A stretch of DNA of 64,000 bases from Acanthosoma haemorrhoidale. Taxonomy: Eukaryota > Arthropoda > Insecta > Hemiptera > Acanthosomatidae. Both the position numbers and the translations under genes were made by a program. How positions within the stretch are numbered: position 1 is the stretch's first letter; each line of letters opens with the position of its first letter. Positions 36,334-48,575 of the stretch are shown one piece after another. The DNA lies in NCBI GenBank assembly GCA_930367205.1, contig OV884013.1, positions 93,683,333 through 93,747,332 of the forward strand, written 5' to 3'. Below the pieces are notes generated by a model. That model ran no database searches. It was not told the origin of the DNA and worked only from the letters and a program-made list of their open reading frames with translations.

Positions 36334-36519
36334 TGTAATGAAAGTATTCTCTCTTTAATTTGAATTTTCCGCGCTGCTTCATTTGGTTGCCACCAGATGG
36401 CGCAGCTATCAGATCGAGAAGGTTATGTTAGGTAACAGTACATGTAAATAGTGTGAATAGAGAATTGATAGTTATAAACTGTAATTGTCGTTTCTTTGTT
36501 TACAGTTTATTCACCCCAC
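36334..36519 (+). mobile_element. Possible short LTR (TG...CAACA)
   Basis: A stretch of about 186 bp begins TGTAATGAAAG and ends CCTTCAACA, and it is less AT-rich than its flanks. CAACA ends are common in insect Copia-type LTRs. No matching second copy, primer-binding site or target duplication was found, so this is a weak call. It includes the CTCF-like motif at 36390-36403. Confidence 0.25.
36390..36403 (+). promoter_or_regulatory. CTCF-like binding motif
   Basis: CCACCAGATGGCGC agrees with all fourteen positions of the core CTCF consensus CCASYAGRKGGCRS. CTCF is conserved in most insects and has a similar recognition core there. Binding is not shown by sequence, and one such match in 64 kb could be chance or part of an LTR. 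Confidence 0.35.
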
Positions 36520-36551
36520 CTTCAACAATTGTCTTATATATATATATATAT

Positions 36552-37196
36552 TGAAACCTACCTCATTTTCTACCATTTTATTTTCTAATTTATTATATCA
36601 ATTGACCTTAACTAATTTGGTAGGTCCGTCATGAGATCTTCAATTCAAATTGTTTTTATGTCTTCGACATAGGAAATTATCCCGATTGAATCGCCCGATC
36701 TCAAGGCTAATGTTATAGTTATTAATAAATTGAGAAACTGGGAATTGTGAAATATATACAAGTAAAATGGTTATAACAAATACTTATAATTATAAATAAA
36801 GCTGACAAAAATTATATAAAAAAATATTCATTTCCTTTTGAACAAGGATAGTTACTACTAATTAATTATATAAAAAAATGAAAATTGAGCTCAATCTCTT
36901 TTTAATGGATCCATAATAATAAAAAAACAATATCTATATCACCCAATCGATGATCTCCGTTTATTCCAATCAACGTTACTGTTGATTTCCTCTTCTTCTT
37001 CTTCTTCTTCTTCTTCTTCTTCTCCTCTTCTTCTGTTGGATACCACCAAGTCGGGGTCTTGCTCTTGTTCGCCCTCTGGCTGTTAGGCTAAGACTACCCT
37101 TTTATCCCATCCCCACTCCTAAGAGCATAAGGGCAGATGCTGGACAAAGTGGGAGGGTGGCTGGTCATGATATTCTCAAATATCATGAATGTTACA
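36552..37196 (-). mobile_element. Solo-LTR-like element, copy 2 (inverted)
   Basis: Reverse-complementing 36552-37196 gives a segment starting TGTAACATTCATGATATTTG and ending AGGTAGGTTTCA, the same ends as the copy at 26872-27482. It is 645 bp, longer mainly because of an expanded TTC repeat. Shared internal blocks include the CATGATATT hairpin, GCCCTTATGCTCTTAGGAG, AACGTTGATTGG, ATCATCGATTGGGTGAT, TGGATCCAT, AACAAGGATAGTTACTACTA and CCGATTGAATCGCCCGATCT (this last as read on the plus strand of this copy). TA repeats flank both ends. Both copies are solo, with no coding sequence alongside. Confidence 0.65.
36989..37035. repeat. TTC microsatellite inside solo LTR copy 2
   Basis: About 12 TTC units plus variants. 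The equivalent place in copy 1 (about 27045-27065) has only GAGGAGAAGAA-type sequence, so the repeat expanded after insertion. Confidence 0.9.
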
Positions 37197-38640
37197 ATAT
37201 ATATATATATATGCTACTTGAGAAACCCAATTATTTAATTTGAGAAATCCGTTTTGTCAGTGAAAGTGGTTTTAATGATTTTTTGTAGTTTCAGTCCACT
37301 GAAGAGCCAACTCATGTTACAGTGTATTTATCAGGACGTCAAGATTTTCAATTGCATGAACTCCCAATCTAACAGGAAATTATTTATTATCTAATTACAA
37401 TTCATACATTAATTAACGATCCTTCATTATATATAATGGGTTTGTTTTCATTTTAGGATATCTATGGCATCAAGTAAAACTTCCACGCAAAAGAGGACCC
37501 TCCTTTAAGGAAACAAGGAGGGTTGTAGCAGCGAACATAATTCAACGACAGTTTTAATGAGATAGCTGTGCTATGTAAATTCCAGTATTTATTTGCAAAC
37601 AATTATACTATCTATAATAATTGAGAAATAGTAGTATGAAAATGTTGGCTACATTTTGTATTGTATGGTTTTAAATAGCTTGTGAGTCAACTGCAGATAC
37701 TTTACGATAAATTATATTAGCTGGATCTTCTTCTTTAATGTGTAGCATTCACATTTTGTTTTCTGTTTCTTGTGAATTTAAATGTCCAGATGATAAACCC
37801 TACAATTTTTAGATTTAACATTGGGTCGTAAATAATTGTCAGATTCGAAAACTGATCACTGGCAATTCGATCTTCTTCAAGAATTACGTACCACTTCCAG
37901 ATGCAGAACGCACGCCAAGATCTTCGACTATCTGACCTCGAAAAGAATAAGATTTAGGAGAAGCAGTTACTTTTATCGGAGATCATCGGCACGTAGGCTG
38001 TATGTAAATATCTCAGTTTTAGGCCATCCACTTTGAATTCAAATCTCTACAGGCCCGAGATAAACTCTTACTTGCCAGAACACACATTGCATTACAGTCC
38101 AGCCAGTAAGTTCACTTTCAAATTCTACGAGAGCATAAACGATCTACTATTTTTCCAAGGAAAACTCCTTTTTTTTTTTGCTCAATCTCCAAAGGTAAAA
38201 CTATACTTTGAGAGAATTTTGTCTGTATTTATTCATCCAAGTTGTACTTGAGGTCTAGTGAACTGAAGGAGAGAAGAGGACCAACTGAAGGTTGCCACAG
38301 TAATTTTCTGTAATACAGAAGACTTGGTCTATGAAAACAGCTTTGGTGAAATTGGAAAATTCTTCTTCAATAGTCTATTTTATTTAAAATGCCGTCCTTT
38401 AGAACTCACCTGGATAGTTTTCACAGGTGTTCTCTACTATCAACATTTGCCATCACAAATCAACATCTAGGTGTTTCGCATACGATGGTTTAGTTATAGT
38501 TTTATATGTAATATATTCAATCTAACCTGATCGTCCTCAAATCAGGTCCATTAGTAATATCCTCCAAGACTCTAAAGCGATACCACAGTCATAGATTTAT
38601 TTTTTTTTTGGAAGAAAGAAGGAAAAAAAATGTCTAGCCA
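37197..38640. other. Unassigned DNA with a GC-rich hairpin
   Basis: Two short plus-strand frames (37836-38036 and 38033-38251) touch each other but carry no known motif. A hairpin with a perfect 9-bp stem (ACCCTCCTT at 37497-37505, AAGGAGGGT at 37515-37523, 9-base loop) is the only structure noticed. Confidence 0.5.
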
Positions 38641-38644
38641 ATAG

Positions 38645-38732
<88 letters not shown>
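38645..38732. repeat. CT microsatellite
   Basis: A run of about 40 CT units with one TT interruption near 38656. It creates an artificial Arg-Glu repeat frame on the minus strand (38597-38779). Confidence 0.98.
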
Positions 38733-38734
38733 CT

Positions 38735-41700
38735 CTTATTTATTATCATTATCATATATGTTTTGCCAAGTTCAGGCATATTCAGGACTTTAGGAACGAC
38801 CTATTAACTCTGGTTAAAATCAATAAACATTTAATTTACCAATTATTTAAGTACAAACGATTGCTAACTATCAATCTAATTTTTAAACTTAACAAGTGGT
38901 AAACTGTGTGTATTGTTTGTTTCAGAAAAAATTAATATTTGGTAATAATACTAAAAATTACTGATTTCGAGTATTTCAATAACTGACTATTTAACTGTTT
39001 AATGCTTTAAAAAGAATTATTTGTCATTATTGAAGCCCTACAGATTACTAAACTTGGCGAAACATAGACAATTTTATGAATAAATTAGCTGGCGTGGTGG
39101 GCATAAGGCTTTTATTGGAACTCTTCCAAAATACCCTACTAATTGCAGTATTCTGTGGAGGACCATGAATTCAATAGCCGTAATAATTATGTTACTTTGT
39201 AACAGTAGATATTGATTGCGGATTAATTTGAAACTCCAGAAAATTAAACAAAAGAGGATTTAATTACGAATAAAAATAATTATTAGCATTCACTTTATCC
39301 ATAAAGACAGCTGAGTATTTTTTAAAGTGAAACGTACATAAAAATATAATAATTGTATTACTTAATGTGTCACACATCGTTTTAATTGCGTACACGTTAT
39401 AACATAGAATCAGAGGCAGGCTCGTGTTGAATTAAAAAGTAGATTTTGTCCCCGATAATTATAATCACCTACAAACAAAAGAGTAAAACAAATGTTTATA
39501 AAAAGTTTATAAAAAAAAAATTTCAGAAAGATTCAAAGTTGCATTTAGTATCGAAAATTTAAACAATTTTAGTGTTGCCAACGTTGATGAATAAAGTTTC
39601 AAAAATGACTTATAGACTTTGTTCCATCTTCAGATGGTCGGAATAAGAAACAAGACCATTTTTATGAACTGTTCAGGTGCCCAATTTTAAAAGATAAATT
39701 CATGATAAGGTAAAATAATATTGTATTTACGGGACTACACGTAGAAAACATACATTCTCATTACCCTTGTTCATCTTATGTTTCAGAAACTAACCTTTAA
39801 CTTAAAATAACATTCCCTTCGTGATTAAATAACGAAATAACAGTTTAAGAAATCACATCTGACTCCAACCATCTCATGCTTGATGCATACATACATTGTA
39901 TAATGAAATTCTTTGACGATGTAACATCTCTATTTCACCAGCCTAAGCCGATATCCTTACATATTCATCCAGTCATTGATAAATCCACAGAGCGATTATC
40001 AAATAACTCCCGGAGAATTCATTATTTCATTAATCAAAGTTTTCCAAGAACTTTAACTGAAGCAGTTTTAATGGATCGATTGCTGAAGTAACAGAGAATA
40101 GTGAATATAAAAAAATCACGTATGCTTGAATTATTCGTCGCTAGTCCTACAAGTCTAAACTGTTTTTAAAATGATAAATTATTTCAAAGAGGAAGCGTCA
40201 CTTTCCTTTTGCAGTTTTATGTGTGTGGCTAATCTCAAAATTACAGCAGCCGCCAGATGACACCACTGACTGAATAATAACAATCTTCGCTTTATGAATA
40301 TAAGATTATTCCAAACTTCCAACCCGCTTAGGCATCATTTCATATTCAGTCAAGACTTCCTTCTGGAGGAGAGATTAAACTGTGTTAAGTTGATAACTGA
40401 CGTCAACGACAACAAACAAAGTGGAGTAAATGGTAACTAACAGTGGAGAATTCATTTATTGTATGTGTATGTAATGTGTGAGACATAAATATTTACTTTT
40501 TTAGAAAGTATATTTTTTTTAGAGTGTACTTGTTATATTATTATTAGAAAAATATGTTCTAAACTTAATCCCCCATCTATATCCCACAAGGACCTGATGC
40601 GGGAATACACATCATTTCGAAATGTTGTCTATTAATAAAGGTATGGATGAAGTTAGATGGTCATCGAATTCTTATATATAATGAACAACGTATTGACATC
40701 CTATTAGTGGCTGAACTAGGCATTCCAATAAATATATGTGTACAGCCAATGTGTCAGACTTTTTACAATGATGATTTGGCCGGAGCCTATCACGCCGGTA
40801 AATATGGCCCTATTACATTTTTTTTATTTTGTGTCAAGATTAATACATAAATTTAAAAAAAAACCCTGTTAATTTCACCTCAGTGTGATTTATAGTGGGC
40901 CAGTGGTTATTATTTGTGAAAATGGTATACCTGAGGCTGATACGCAGCAGGTGAGCCATCAAAGATAAAGATACATACAGACAGAATACCGAGCTGGAAG
41001 GAACGACGTCGTTGTAAGAAGTTGTAGAAAAAGCCCTCACTGGGGATACTACCTCGCCCTAATGGACCTCTACTCAGCCGGACTAGGGCCCCAGCGGGAG
41101 AGGAAAGCAGTTAGTAGAGGAAAGAAAAGCGGAAAAACCTAATGGAGATACCTTGGGAGTCCTCAAGGGAGGTTGAGGCACCCGATCTCCGATGGCTCAA
41201 TAACCTCTAACTTAGGACCACAGTCAAAGGGAGGATTGCCCTCCCACATCTCCGCTCCTGGTCATATGCCCAAAGTCATATCTCAGGAGGATCAGAGTTG
41301 CTTTTTAGTCATTTATCAATTTACTATGTCTTCAATACCACATTTTTTTAATTGTAAAACAAGAAAATTTATCTCATAACAATTATGAACAAAATTGTAT
41401 TGTTAAAGGTGTATATGAAGTGTATCTCAAAGGACCTATGAAATAAAGAAATATATCCATAGATACGAAGTTTTGTAACAGTAATTATCATTATTTAAGG
41501 CAACCTTGCAAGAGAATTGTACCTTATTAATGATTACTTCAGTTTCATAGTAGTCACTCTTTACTCAGATCTTCATCATTTTATTTCTTTCGCAGATTCT
41601 TCTTTTTTTTTTGTTGCATCATTTCTACTTTCTCGAGTTTTCTCTTTTGATTTATAAGTTTTATTAGGTGTTCAATATTTAGTTGCTCAAAGGACCAGGA

Positions 41701-43120
41701 GCCCACCACTTTATTTTTGTTTTTTTCCAAATAATTTTTTGTTTTACTTAATTGTGAAATACAAATTGAATATTTTTCAGTACGTAAAATTTAAAATAAC
41801 ACCAGCAAAAGAGGTATTATAAAATTATCATGAAAATACAAGTAGTATTTTTGGTGAAATATTCATACTAACAAATAAAAATATATTAAACAACAAAAAT
41901 ATTAATTAAATAAAAGTATTGAAATGTTTATTATTTTCTCTACTGTATGTAAAACTGCATATCTTTGAGGTTTTCTTTTGTGGTACTGTCTTTAACTATG
42001 TAAAAAAATCCTCTTAAATTCCTACTGAGCTTGAGATTATTTGAGTGAAACAATCTGTAATTTGTTATTTTCATGCTTTGCCTTTCTTACCTACATATTT
42101 ATCGTAGTACGCCTATTTCAAAATGTTACTGCTCAAAATACAGCATTTTTCTTTAGACTTCGCAAATAATGCAAGTCTGTCTAAATAGTTTTGTCGTTTG
42201 CTTCCCTGACAATAGAGACATACCTGGGAAAATTAGTCCACTATATAGCAAACAGAAATCAAAATAATACCATATGTAGTTTAATGGCTTATAAATAAAC
42301 CTTGTATCTTTATGAGTCGTCCTGGCATGGAAGTGATGTTAGTGAAAATATAAAAATAACATAATAAAGACACGGCGGGCTAATATAGCGGATAAAGGAA
42401 TAAAATTTAGGTTTTTTTTTATTTAATTAATTACGATCAATAAAGATACAAATAAAAGCAGACATGGGCACATATATGGACCCCACAAGTTTGATAAAAG
42501 TAATACTGAAAGTAATTACGTGAGTTTTCTTTCTTCCAAACTACTTTTGTTTCTTACTTTTTTAATTTGAAAAAACAATGCAGCCTAATAAATAATTTTG
42601 GATAAATCATTTCACTCGTGCTGTATTAATGTTATGCAAGATCTATATTATTCACATTATATTTACAATTTACTTGTACATGGATAAAATGCACTCATTA
42701 TTATATAACCCAACAATCCCTCAAATTGCCCTATGGATTCCCATGGACCTTCGTCCAGGTTCTTTCAAAATAAATAATTTTTATGACAAATCATTTTAAG
42801 AATTATTTTTTCGTTCAATTACTTACTGTAATTACTAATTTACGCCGGACTGAAATAACTAACACTACTTTTGTTCTCCATGCAAATCCTTTTTAATCAT
42901 GCTGTGATTTTTTTACCTCAATTAAACTTGAAAGTTTGATCCTTCTTCCAACCACTTGTCCAGCTGTGTTTGAATGTAAATATTTTTGCTTTTAAGTTTG
43001 TGTTTTGACCCACAGGTAAAATTTAGAGACCCACACTGACATTCAGAGGCATAAAAGAAATATATTATAATCCAAAAATAGATTTATTATTATTAGTCTT
43101 TATTACTGTTTAATTTCATT
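38735..43120. other. Unassigned AT-rich DNA
   Basis: Short frames at 39876-40091 and 40647-40850 have no recognised motif. The 41040-41290 block is much less AT-rich (TTGGGAGTCCTCAAGGGAGG, GAGGCACCCGATCTCCGATG) and resembles the 5' UTR of some insect LINEs, but this rests on appearance alone. A tail-like block near 40590-40650 (TCTATTAATAAAGGTATG) resembles 11805-11820. Confidence 0.45.
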
Positions 43121-43124
43121 GTGG

Positions 43125-44185
43125 AAAAATAATGAATGAATAACGAAACTCTAAAATTGGAGAATACCAGGGAGGCTTCAGAAAAGGAAGATCATGTCAA
43201 GAACGAATCCTGAGCCTAAAACTACCGATAAACCACTACAAGGCAAGACCCAAGAAAAACCTCTACATCCCGTTTGTCGGCTTTAAGAAAGCATATGACT
43301 CGATGGGCAGAAAGTCACTACTGGAAATACTGAGAGAATACGGAGTAGACCAGAAGACTAGGAAACTAATATAACTAACACTAACGGACACCGAATCCAA
43401 GATAAATTGCAAGGAGCCATTAGCAAACCTTTCCAAATACAAACAGGGCTCAGGCAAGGAGACGGTCTCTCCCCAACACTGTTCAACGTAGTCCTGGGTA
43501 AAATCATGAAAGAGCTATGGAGAAACAATAATACAGGTGCGACAATAGGGACCAAGAACAACCACGTCAAAATAAAGTCCCTTGCCTACGAAGACGATCT
43601 TGCCCTTTTAGCGGAAACGGAAGAAGAGGCGATCGACCAAATAAACATACCGACATAAATAGCCGAAAAAACAGGTCTACAAATCTCTTACGAAAAACAG
43701 AACTAATGACTACAGACCCAGACTTCAAGAAGAAAGCAGTAGAAACCAAATACGGACCAATAAAAGTAAGACAAAAATTTAAGTACCTGGGCAAGACTAT
43801 ATGTAACAACGGTTCGGAAAAATAAAGAATCAAAAAATAAAGCGGAAAAAAAAGAATCACCAAACTAAAGAGACTAAGTTTTGCAACCAGTAACGTATAT
43901 ATCAAGAAAAACCTGTCCACTAAAGCGAAAATAAGACATTACAACACAGTCGTTAAACCGGTAATATTATAATGGTCGGAAACCTCATGCCTCCCCAATC
44001 TAGAAAAACTACTGAGAATAGAACGAAGAATCCTAAGAAGGACTATGGCCCCTTTTTTTTTAAAAGACACAAGAAGGATACAGGCTAAGATCCAACCAAG
44101 AAATCTACAAAGACACGAAAGACCTAGAAACGGACATAAGGATCAGGAGACTGATCTACTTCTTATCAAAGCTAAAAGTAATTTA
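43125..44185 (+). pseudogene. RTE-like LINE reverse transcriptase fragment
   Basis: The first frame reads IGEYQGGFRKGRSCQERIL, KNLYIPFVGFKKAYDSMG (motif A, with the first catalytic Asp changed to Gly) and REYGVDQKTRKLI, and then meets a stop. After a frame change the open part 43407-43658 gives QTGLRQGDGLSPTLFNVVLG (motif B), SLAYEDDLALLAETEEEA (motif C with YADD changed to YEDD at 43587-43598). Later parts read RQKFKYLGKTICNNGS, KIRHYNTVVKPVIL, LEKLLRIERRILRRTM and LRSNQEIYKDTKDLETDIRI. The block order fits RT thumb and post-RT sequences of RTE-like or related LINEs. The clade is unassigned. Multiple stops and frame changes, and two altered catalytic sites, make it a clear pseudogene. Confidence 0.85.
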
Positions 44186-44189
44186 TCCA

Positions 44190-46515
44190 ATAATTCTCGT
44201 GTAAAATCTGTAATGATTTTATAACTGTGCCTAAGTACCTATCTCAAAAATACGAAAATTTCGTTTAGCGATGATGGAGGAAGACAAGTTGGAAGAAGTA
44301 TATTAATTTTTGGTTCAACTCAGTCAAATCAGAATTTGAAATTAAACGTGCTACCATTGTATGTGTATGCCCAGAAATGTCTGTCAGCGATCAATTTATC
44401 AAAACGCCCTTCTTTTAATGCCTCACTGAATTGTACGCAGGATTTTATTTAGCTCATTCTTTTATGAATTTCAGTTCTTGGCTAGCGAAATTTAAATAAC
44501 AAAATTGACTCGTATTACTCATAATATAAATACTAAGAATGAATGCCCCTCTATCAATGATCAACAATGATGAATCACAATCACAATTCCCATAATAGTC
44601 TATCCTTGTACTCATCATTGAACTGTGTGTGAACGTCGGCCCGATGCGCATTAATCTCCATCTATCATAGGTCCATCGCCCATCACCCATCAAACAAACT
44701 CCCATAACCCATCGTACTAGATCAAAAAAACAAAAACAAGGACGCAGTAATAATTTTCTAGCAGTTGAGAAACCGATCAGCCCTTACTTTCAATCTAAAA
44801 TAAAAGGATTTTTCTTTAGGATTCTTCAGTTTGAAGTTAATCACTTTGACATCTGAAAGGCACAGTGAAAGACGCGACCTAACAGTCGATCAGTTATCAA
44901 AGCAATTAAAACTTGACATTTTAATTATTTAATTTTTCCTAAACGAGGTATATAAGGTCGATTCAAGCGGAGTACTGGGCTATAAATTAAGCTAACATAA
45001 AAATTGTACATAAATTGGTACTTACCAGCTAAAAATGTTTATTTATAAACACATAACCAAAATTTGTGCCTTTAAAGTGACTAAAAATGCTTTCAATATT
45101 TTTTACAGAAGATGAAAATGATTTGAGAAATTAATTGATTTCATAAAAAAAAGAAAAAAGGGCCAACTTCAAAACTTTAAAAAAAATTCTGACGAAAATA
45201 TTTCTGCAGGATGAGTGATCAGAAACGTTTCTCGTGAATTTAAAATTATAAAAAGGATTACTTCAAGGCTCTGTCATTGTTTTAACACTTTTTTTAATGC
45301 CTAAGATTGATTTTGGGAGTGAAAGTTGAACAATATGCTGCAAAGTGTTGCTTTGTATTTTATGTATTATTTATATCATTTTTATCTATTTATTATATTA
45401 TCTAATCTACAAAATGGTGCATAGATAATACATAAATTAGTGAATACACTGTGAAATATTTAAATTTATAATGAGTATGGAGGTTTTAAATCATATGTTA
45501 ACATTTAGTTTAGGATATATTGGTTCCACGCCACTTTATATTTAGTTAAAAGAGTCCAGAACTACTTAACCATTATAGGTTAAAAAAAACAAATATCCAA
45601 ATGCAAGTGCGGCGATACTTACATATTACAGTATTTTTATTGCTATTATTACTTCTTTCTTAATGTTATTCTTTATGGCTTCTCATTAAGGATATGGGTT
45701 CCGATCCTTAATTGCGAGACACGCAGTGTTGAGTTCTGTTGCCTTCCCTATATTCTATTAGTGGGGTCTCGCACTTTTTTCTCTTTAATTGTGATGTGTT
45801 GGTTTACATTGTTGTCCACTGATTGATTTAATGGTTTGTACATGATAATATTTTTTGGATTTATAATTTCCAAAAAAAAAATATAAACGGTTACATAATC
45901 ATAGATTATGCATTTGGCTGTATTATTTAATAATACCTCAATGTGGACTTTGGAACTACTCTCCAGTGTAAACAGCAGACTCTCAAAATCTTGAACAGAT
46001 AGGAAGATTTCTCACACAAACGTGAAAACACAAAGGTTGCTTATGAAAAAATAGATTAATCTCTGAAAAGGAAATTAAAAGGAGTGTAGCTGAGAAATTC
46101 CTTCAGGAAAGACTTGGCAACGAGATCGTTGATATCAACCGCTAATATTTCCTCCGTTAAATTACTCTAATTGCTTCTTAAAGTAATGAAACTCATTACT
46201 AGATAACCAGCCGTTTAAGTGGCTAATTAATCCAGACCCTTGTTAAGATGAAACTTCCTCTTTGCGAGAAACCTTTTGAAAATTATACATTTTTTATAGC
46301 GGTTACCTTCTAGTTACATGGTTATATAAGTTACCTCCTAATAAGATTAGGAAAGCAGATTAATTACACTTTGGAAAAGCTTATCAAACTGATTTTAGTA
46401 GAAATTGATAACTAATGAGTTTTGGCTTCCAAAAATAGAGTGAGCATTCCTTGACTTGCAAGGGACCTTTATCGCCCAGCTCATTGCTATCCCAAATCGA
46501 AATTTCAAAAATCCA
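44190..46515. other. Unassigned AT-rich DNA
   Basis: No gene is recognised. A GGTTCCGATCC string near 45700 resembles a tRNA B box but no tRNA can be folded around it. Confidence 0.5.
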
Positions 46516-46519
46516 TCTT

Positions 46520-46760
46520 ACATATTCAACTTCCTAAAAATTAAATTATGCATCCACTCACAAAACACCAGAGCACATCTCTTTAAACTTACATAGCTTC
46601 TCATAACACTTCATCGTTCAAAAGGTCCTTAATTCCCCAAACCGTAAACCTCCGGAATTTCTTTCCTGTGCCCATTCCTGATCCTCCTTCACTTCCTATT
46701 GTCAAATCCCATCTCTTTCATCACCTCATTACTCGCCATACGGACACTATTTGGTAATCA
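46520..46760 (+). pseudogene. LINE ORF2 extreme C-terminal tail
   Basis: The last 40 or so codons read SLIPQTVNLRNFFPVPIPDP, PSLPIVKSHLFHHLITRHTD and end in a stop at about 46757. This matches the conserved tail of many CR1/L2-type LINEs (F.PRTI..WN.LP..I..APSL..FKS.L). Upstream the frame shifts but residues such as IFNFLKIKLCIHSQNTRAHL suggest the preceding Leu/Arg-rich region. The rest of the element is missing. A 3' UTR probably follows but I cannot delimit it. Confidence 0.65.
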
Positions 46761-46764
46761 TTTA

Positions 46765-48305
46765 TTATAAATATATCCTTCCTATGAATTTTTTTTAGGA
46801 TTTTAAATACCAGAATAAGTCAAGATAATATGTTTATATTATAATTATTCTAAGGGGACTTAGACCCGGAATAAAGTTTTTGGTCTCATTCATTCAATCA
46901 TCCCCTTGACTGGAACAAAGCTCTAGACTAAAGAATGTTCTTTGAAACTCAATCGTGAGCATGTGTGTTGACACTCCAGCTGATGTCTCAGTGGGTAAAG
47001 GGTGTCCTAAGTTACCTTGGTTTTTTATTATTAAAGTTGCAATTATGTGATCTACTATTTGTATAAGTTTGGTTCTAAAAGACACCATTTGATGGCTTTA
47101 CTTTACAGCTCTGGTCATATGGTATTTTTCATTACAGTTAAGATATCTTGGAGAATTCAAGTAATTTATAGTGATAAAGTAGATATTTTCCAAATATAAT
47201 AAGAAAAATAATTCCCCCTTGCTACAAAATTAATATTGCATTCAAAATTATTTTTTTCGTGCAAGCAAATTAGTCATTGACATTTGTAAATAAATGCTAG
47301 AACCAAGAGAATTGTTTTATTGTGTTATGATGTATATCTTTATTCGGAAGCATTCTCCTTAATATTTGATAAAACATTTCGATGTTTATTGTTTTATTTC
47401 CTCAAGAATATTTACGTCGGTCATATTTTACAGTAAATTATAGTTATACGTAATAACAATTTACGAAAATAGGTTTAATGATTAAAATAAAAATATCGGA
47501 AGTGTCCTACAGCAGTGGTGTCTTGTAGTTAATTACAAGTGACCTTGTCCTTTTAGTAACAAGTTAGTTCCGAACCTATTGCACAGCGAGACTACACTAA
47601 TTAATTTGGTTTTCGTGGTATAATATAGGGAAAATTTCCGGGGATAGTTTTGCTCTGACTGCAAGATAAAACAGTTTGACTGATAAAGTACAAACAGTAC
47701 ATTATTCCTGCCACCAATGTTTTACTTCAGCTAAAGGGAAACAAACTCAAATAGATTTCTACAACACCGGGTGGAGATACGAGAATAATCGTTGGCTTCT
47801 CATCATCCTGTAACTTATTCTGTGTTTGGTTAAGCTTCTAGGTTTTAGGATAGCTTTGCCACAATGTCACAACACTACAAGTACTTCCTCAAACAGCTGT
47901 TACTTATTAAATATAGTTGTATATATTTATTGCGTTATTCTGTCCAACCCGGATCTTGCATGTCAGAATAAATTGCATTTAAGGTGATCATTATTATTGC
48001 TTTTAGCAGTACATTACAGGTTTTCCTCATCGGGTAAGCCATTGCTCTTGATTAGTAGTGGAATGTAACAAGTACAGTAAAGGGGATTACTAAACTCATT
48101 GTTTTATTTAAACAATTTAGATATTCTGATACTCATGTTTCTTTAGTAATTATCATAAAATCTTAAGTATTTACTCATTTCAAATATGTTTTGTAATAAT
48201 AAAATAATCGTAAAATTAATTTCTTAATCTATACTGCATTATAAAGTGGTAATGTGTGTTAGCACTTCTGTTTTGGGAAATCTCTGAACGATAAGAACGC
48301 TTATT
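46765..48305. other. Unassigned AT-rich DNA
   Basis: No gene is recognised. A short stretch near 46975-47005 (GATGTCTCAGTGGGTAAAGG) resembles a tRNA A box, but no B box follows at the right spacing. Confidence 0.5.
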
Positions 48306-48309
48306 TATT

Positions 48310-48575
48310 ACTGAAGCCGGCCTGTTGAGGTGGGATAATCTCTTGTGAGTCACAGTGTCTGGTGAAATGGTTGTACAGAATCCTCTCGTAGATCTTTGAC
48401 AATTAGGTCAGCAAACTGATAGGCCTGTAGTGAGCTAGGTCATATCCACTTTTGACCAGCTTCAGAAGTGGGACGACGACGGCGTGCTTCCACGTCTGGG
48501 GAAAATAGTGTAGTCTCAGAGAAGAGTTGACGATGTTCACTATGTGAGACTCTAAGATAGGTTGAAGTAGCCTGT
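48310..48575 (-). pseudogene. LINE family B, N-terminal part of RT, inverted
   Basis: On the minus strand: LQPILESHIVNIVNSSLRLH, YFPQTWKHAVVVPLLK, SGYDLAHYRPISLLT, a stop, LSKIYERILYNHF and IIPPQQAGF. These are RT motifs 1 and 2 (P.TWK...V.P..K, YRPISLL..LSK..E) and the start of the Q.GF block. It lies directly against plus-strand RT sequence of the same family at about 48576, with opposite orientation and about 120 residues missing between them. This is the pattern expected of a 5' inversion formed during insertion, or of a nested insertion with deletion. Confidence 0.85.

Noticed and set aside
37836..38251. Two short plus-strand ORFs that overlap by four bases
   Set aside because: The second start is TTG, neither frame has a motif, and the overlap is likely chance.
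38597..38779. 60-codon minus-strand frame with an Arg-Glu repeat
   Set aside because: It is only the translation of the CT microsatellite.
40580..40650. Block before TCTATTAATAAAGGTATG, reminiscent of Penelope-like element tails
   Set aside because: The resemblance is to a general pattern only, and no adjacent RT or GIY-YIG sequence was found.
45680..45730. AAGGAT...ATCCTT arms around GGTTCCGATCC, like a T arm
   Set aside because: The rest of a tRNA is absent on both strands.
46965..47040. GATGTCTCAGTGGGTAAAGG resembling a tRNA A box
   Set aside because: No B box or T arm follows, so a tRNA or tRNA-derived SINE is not supported.
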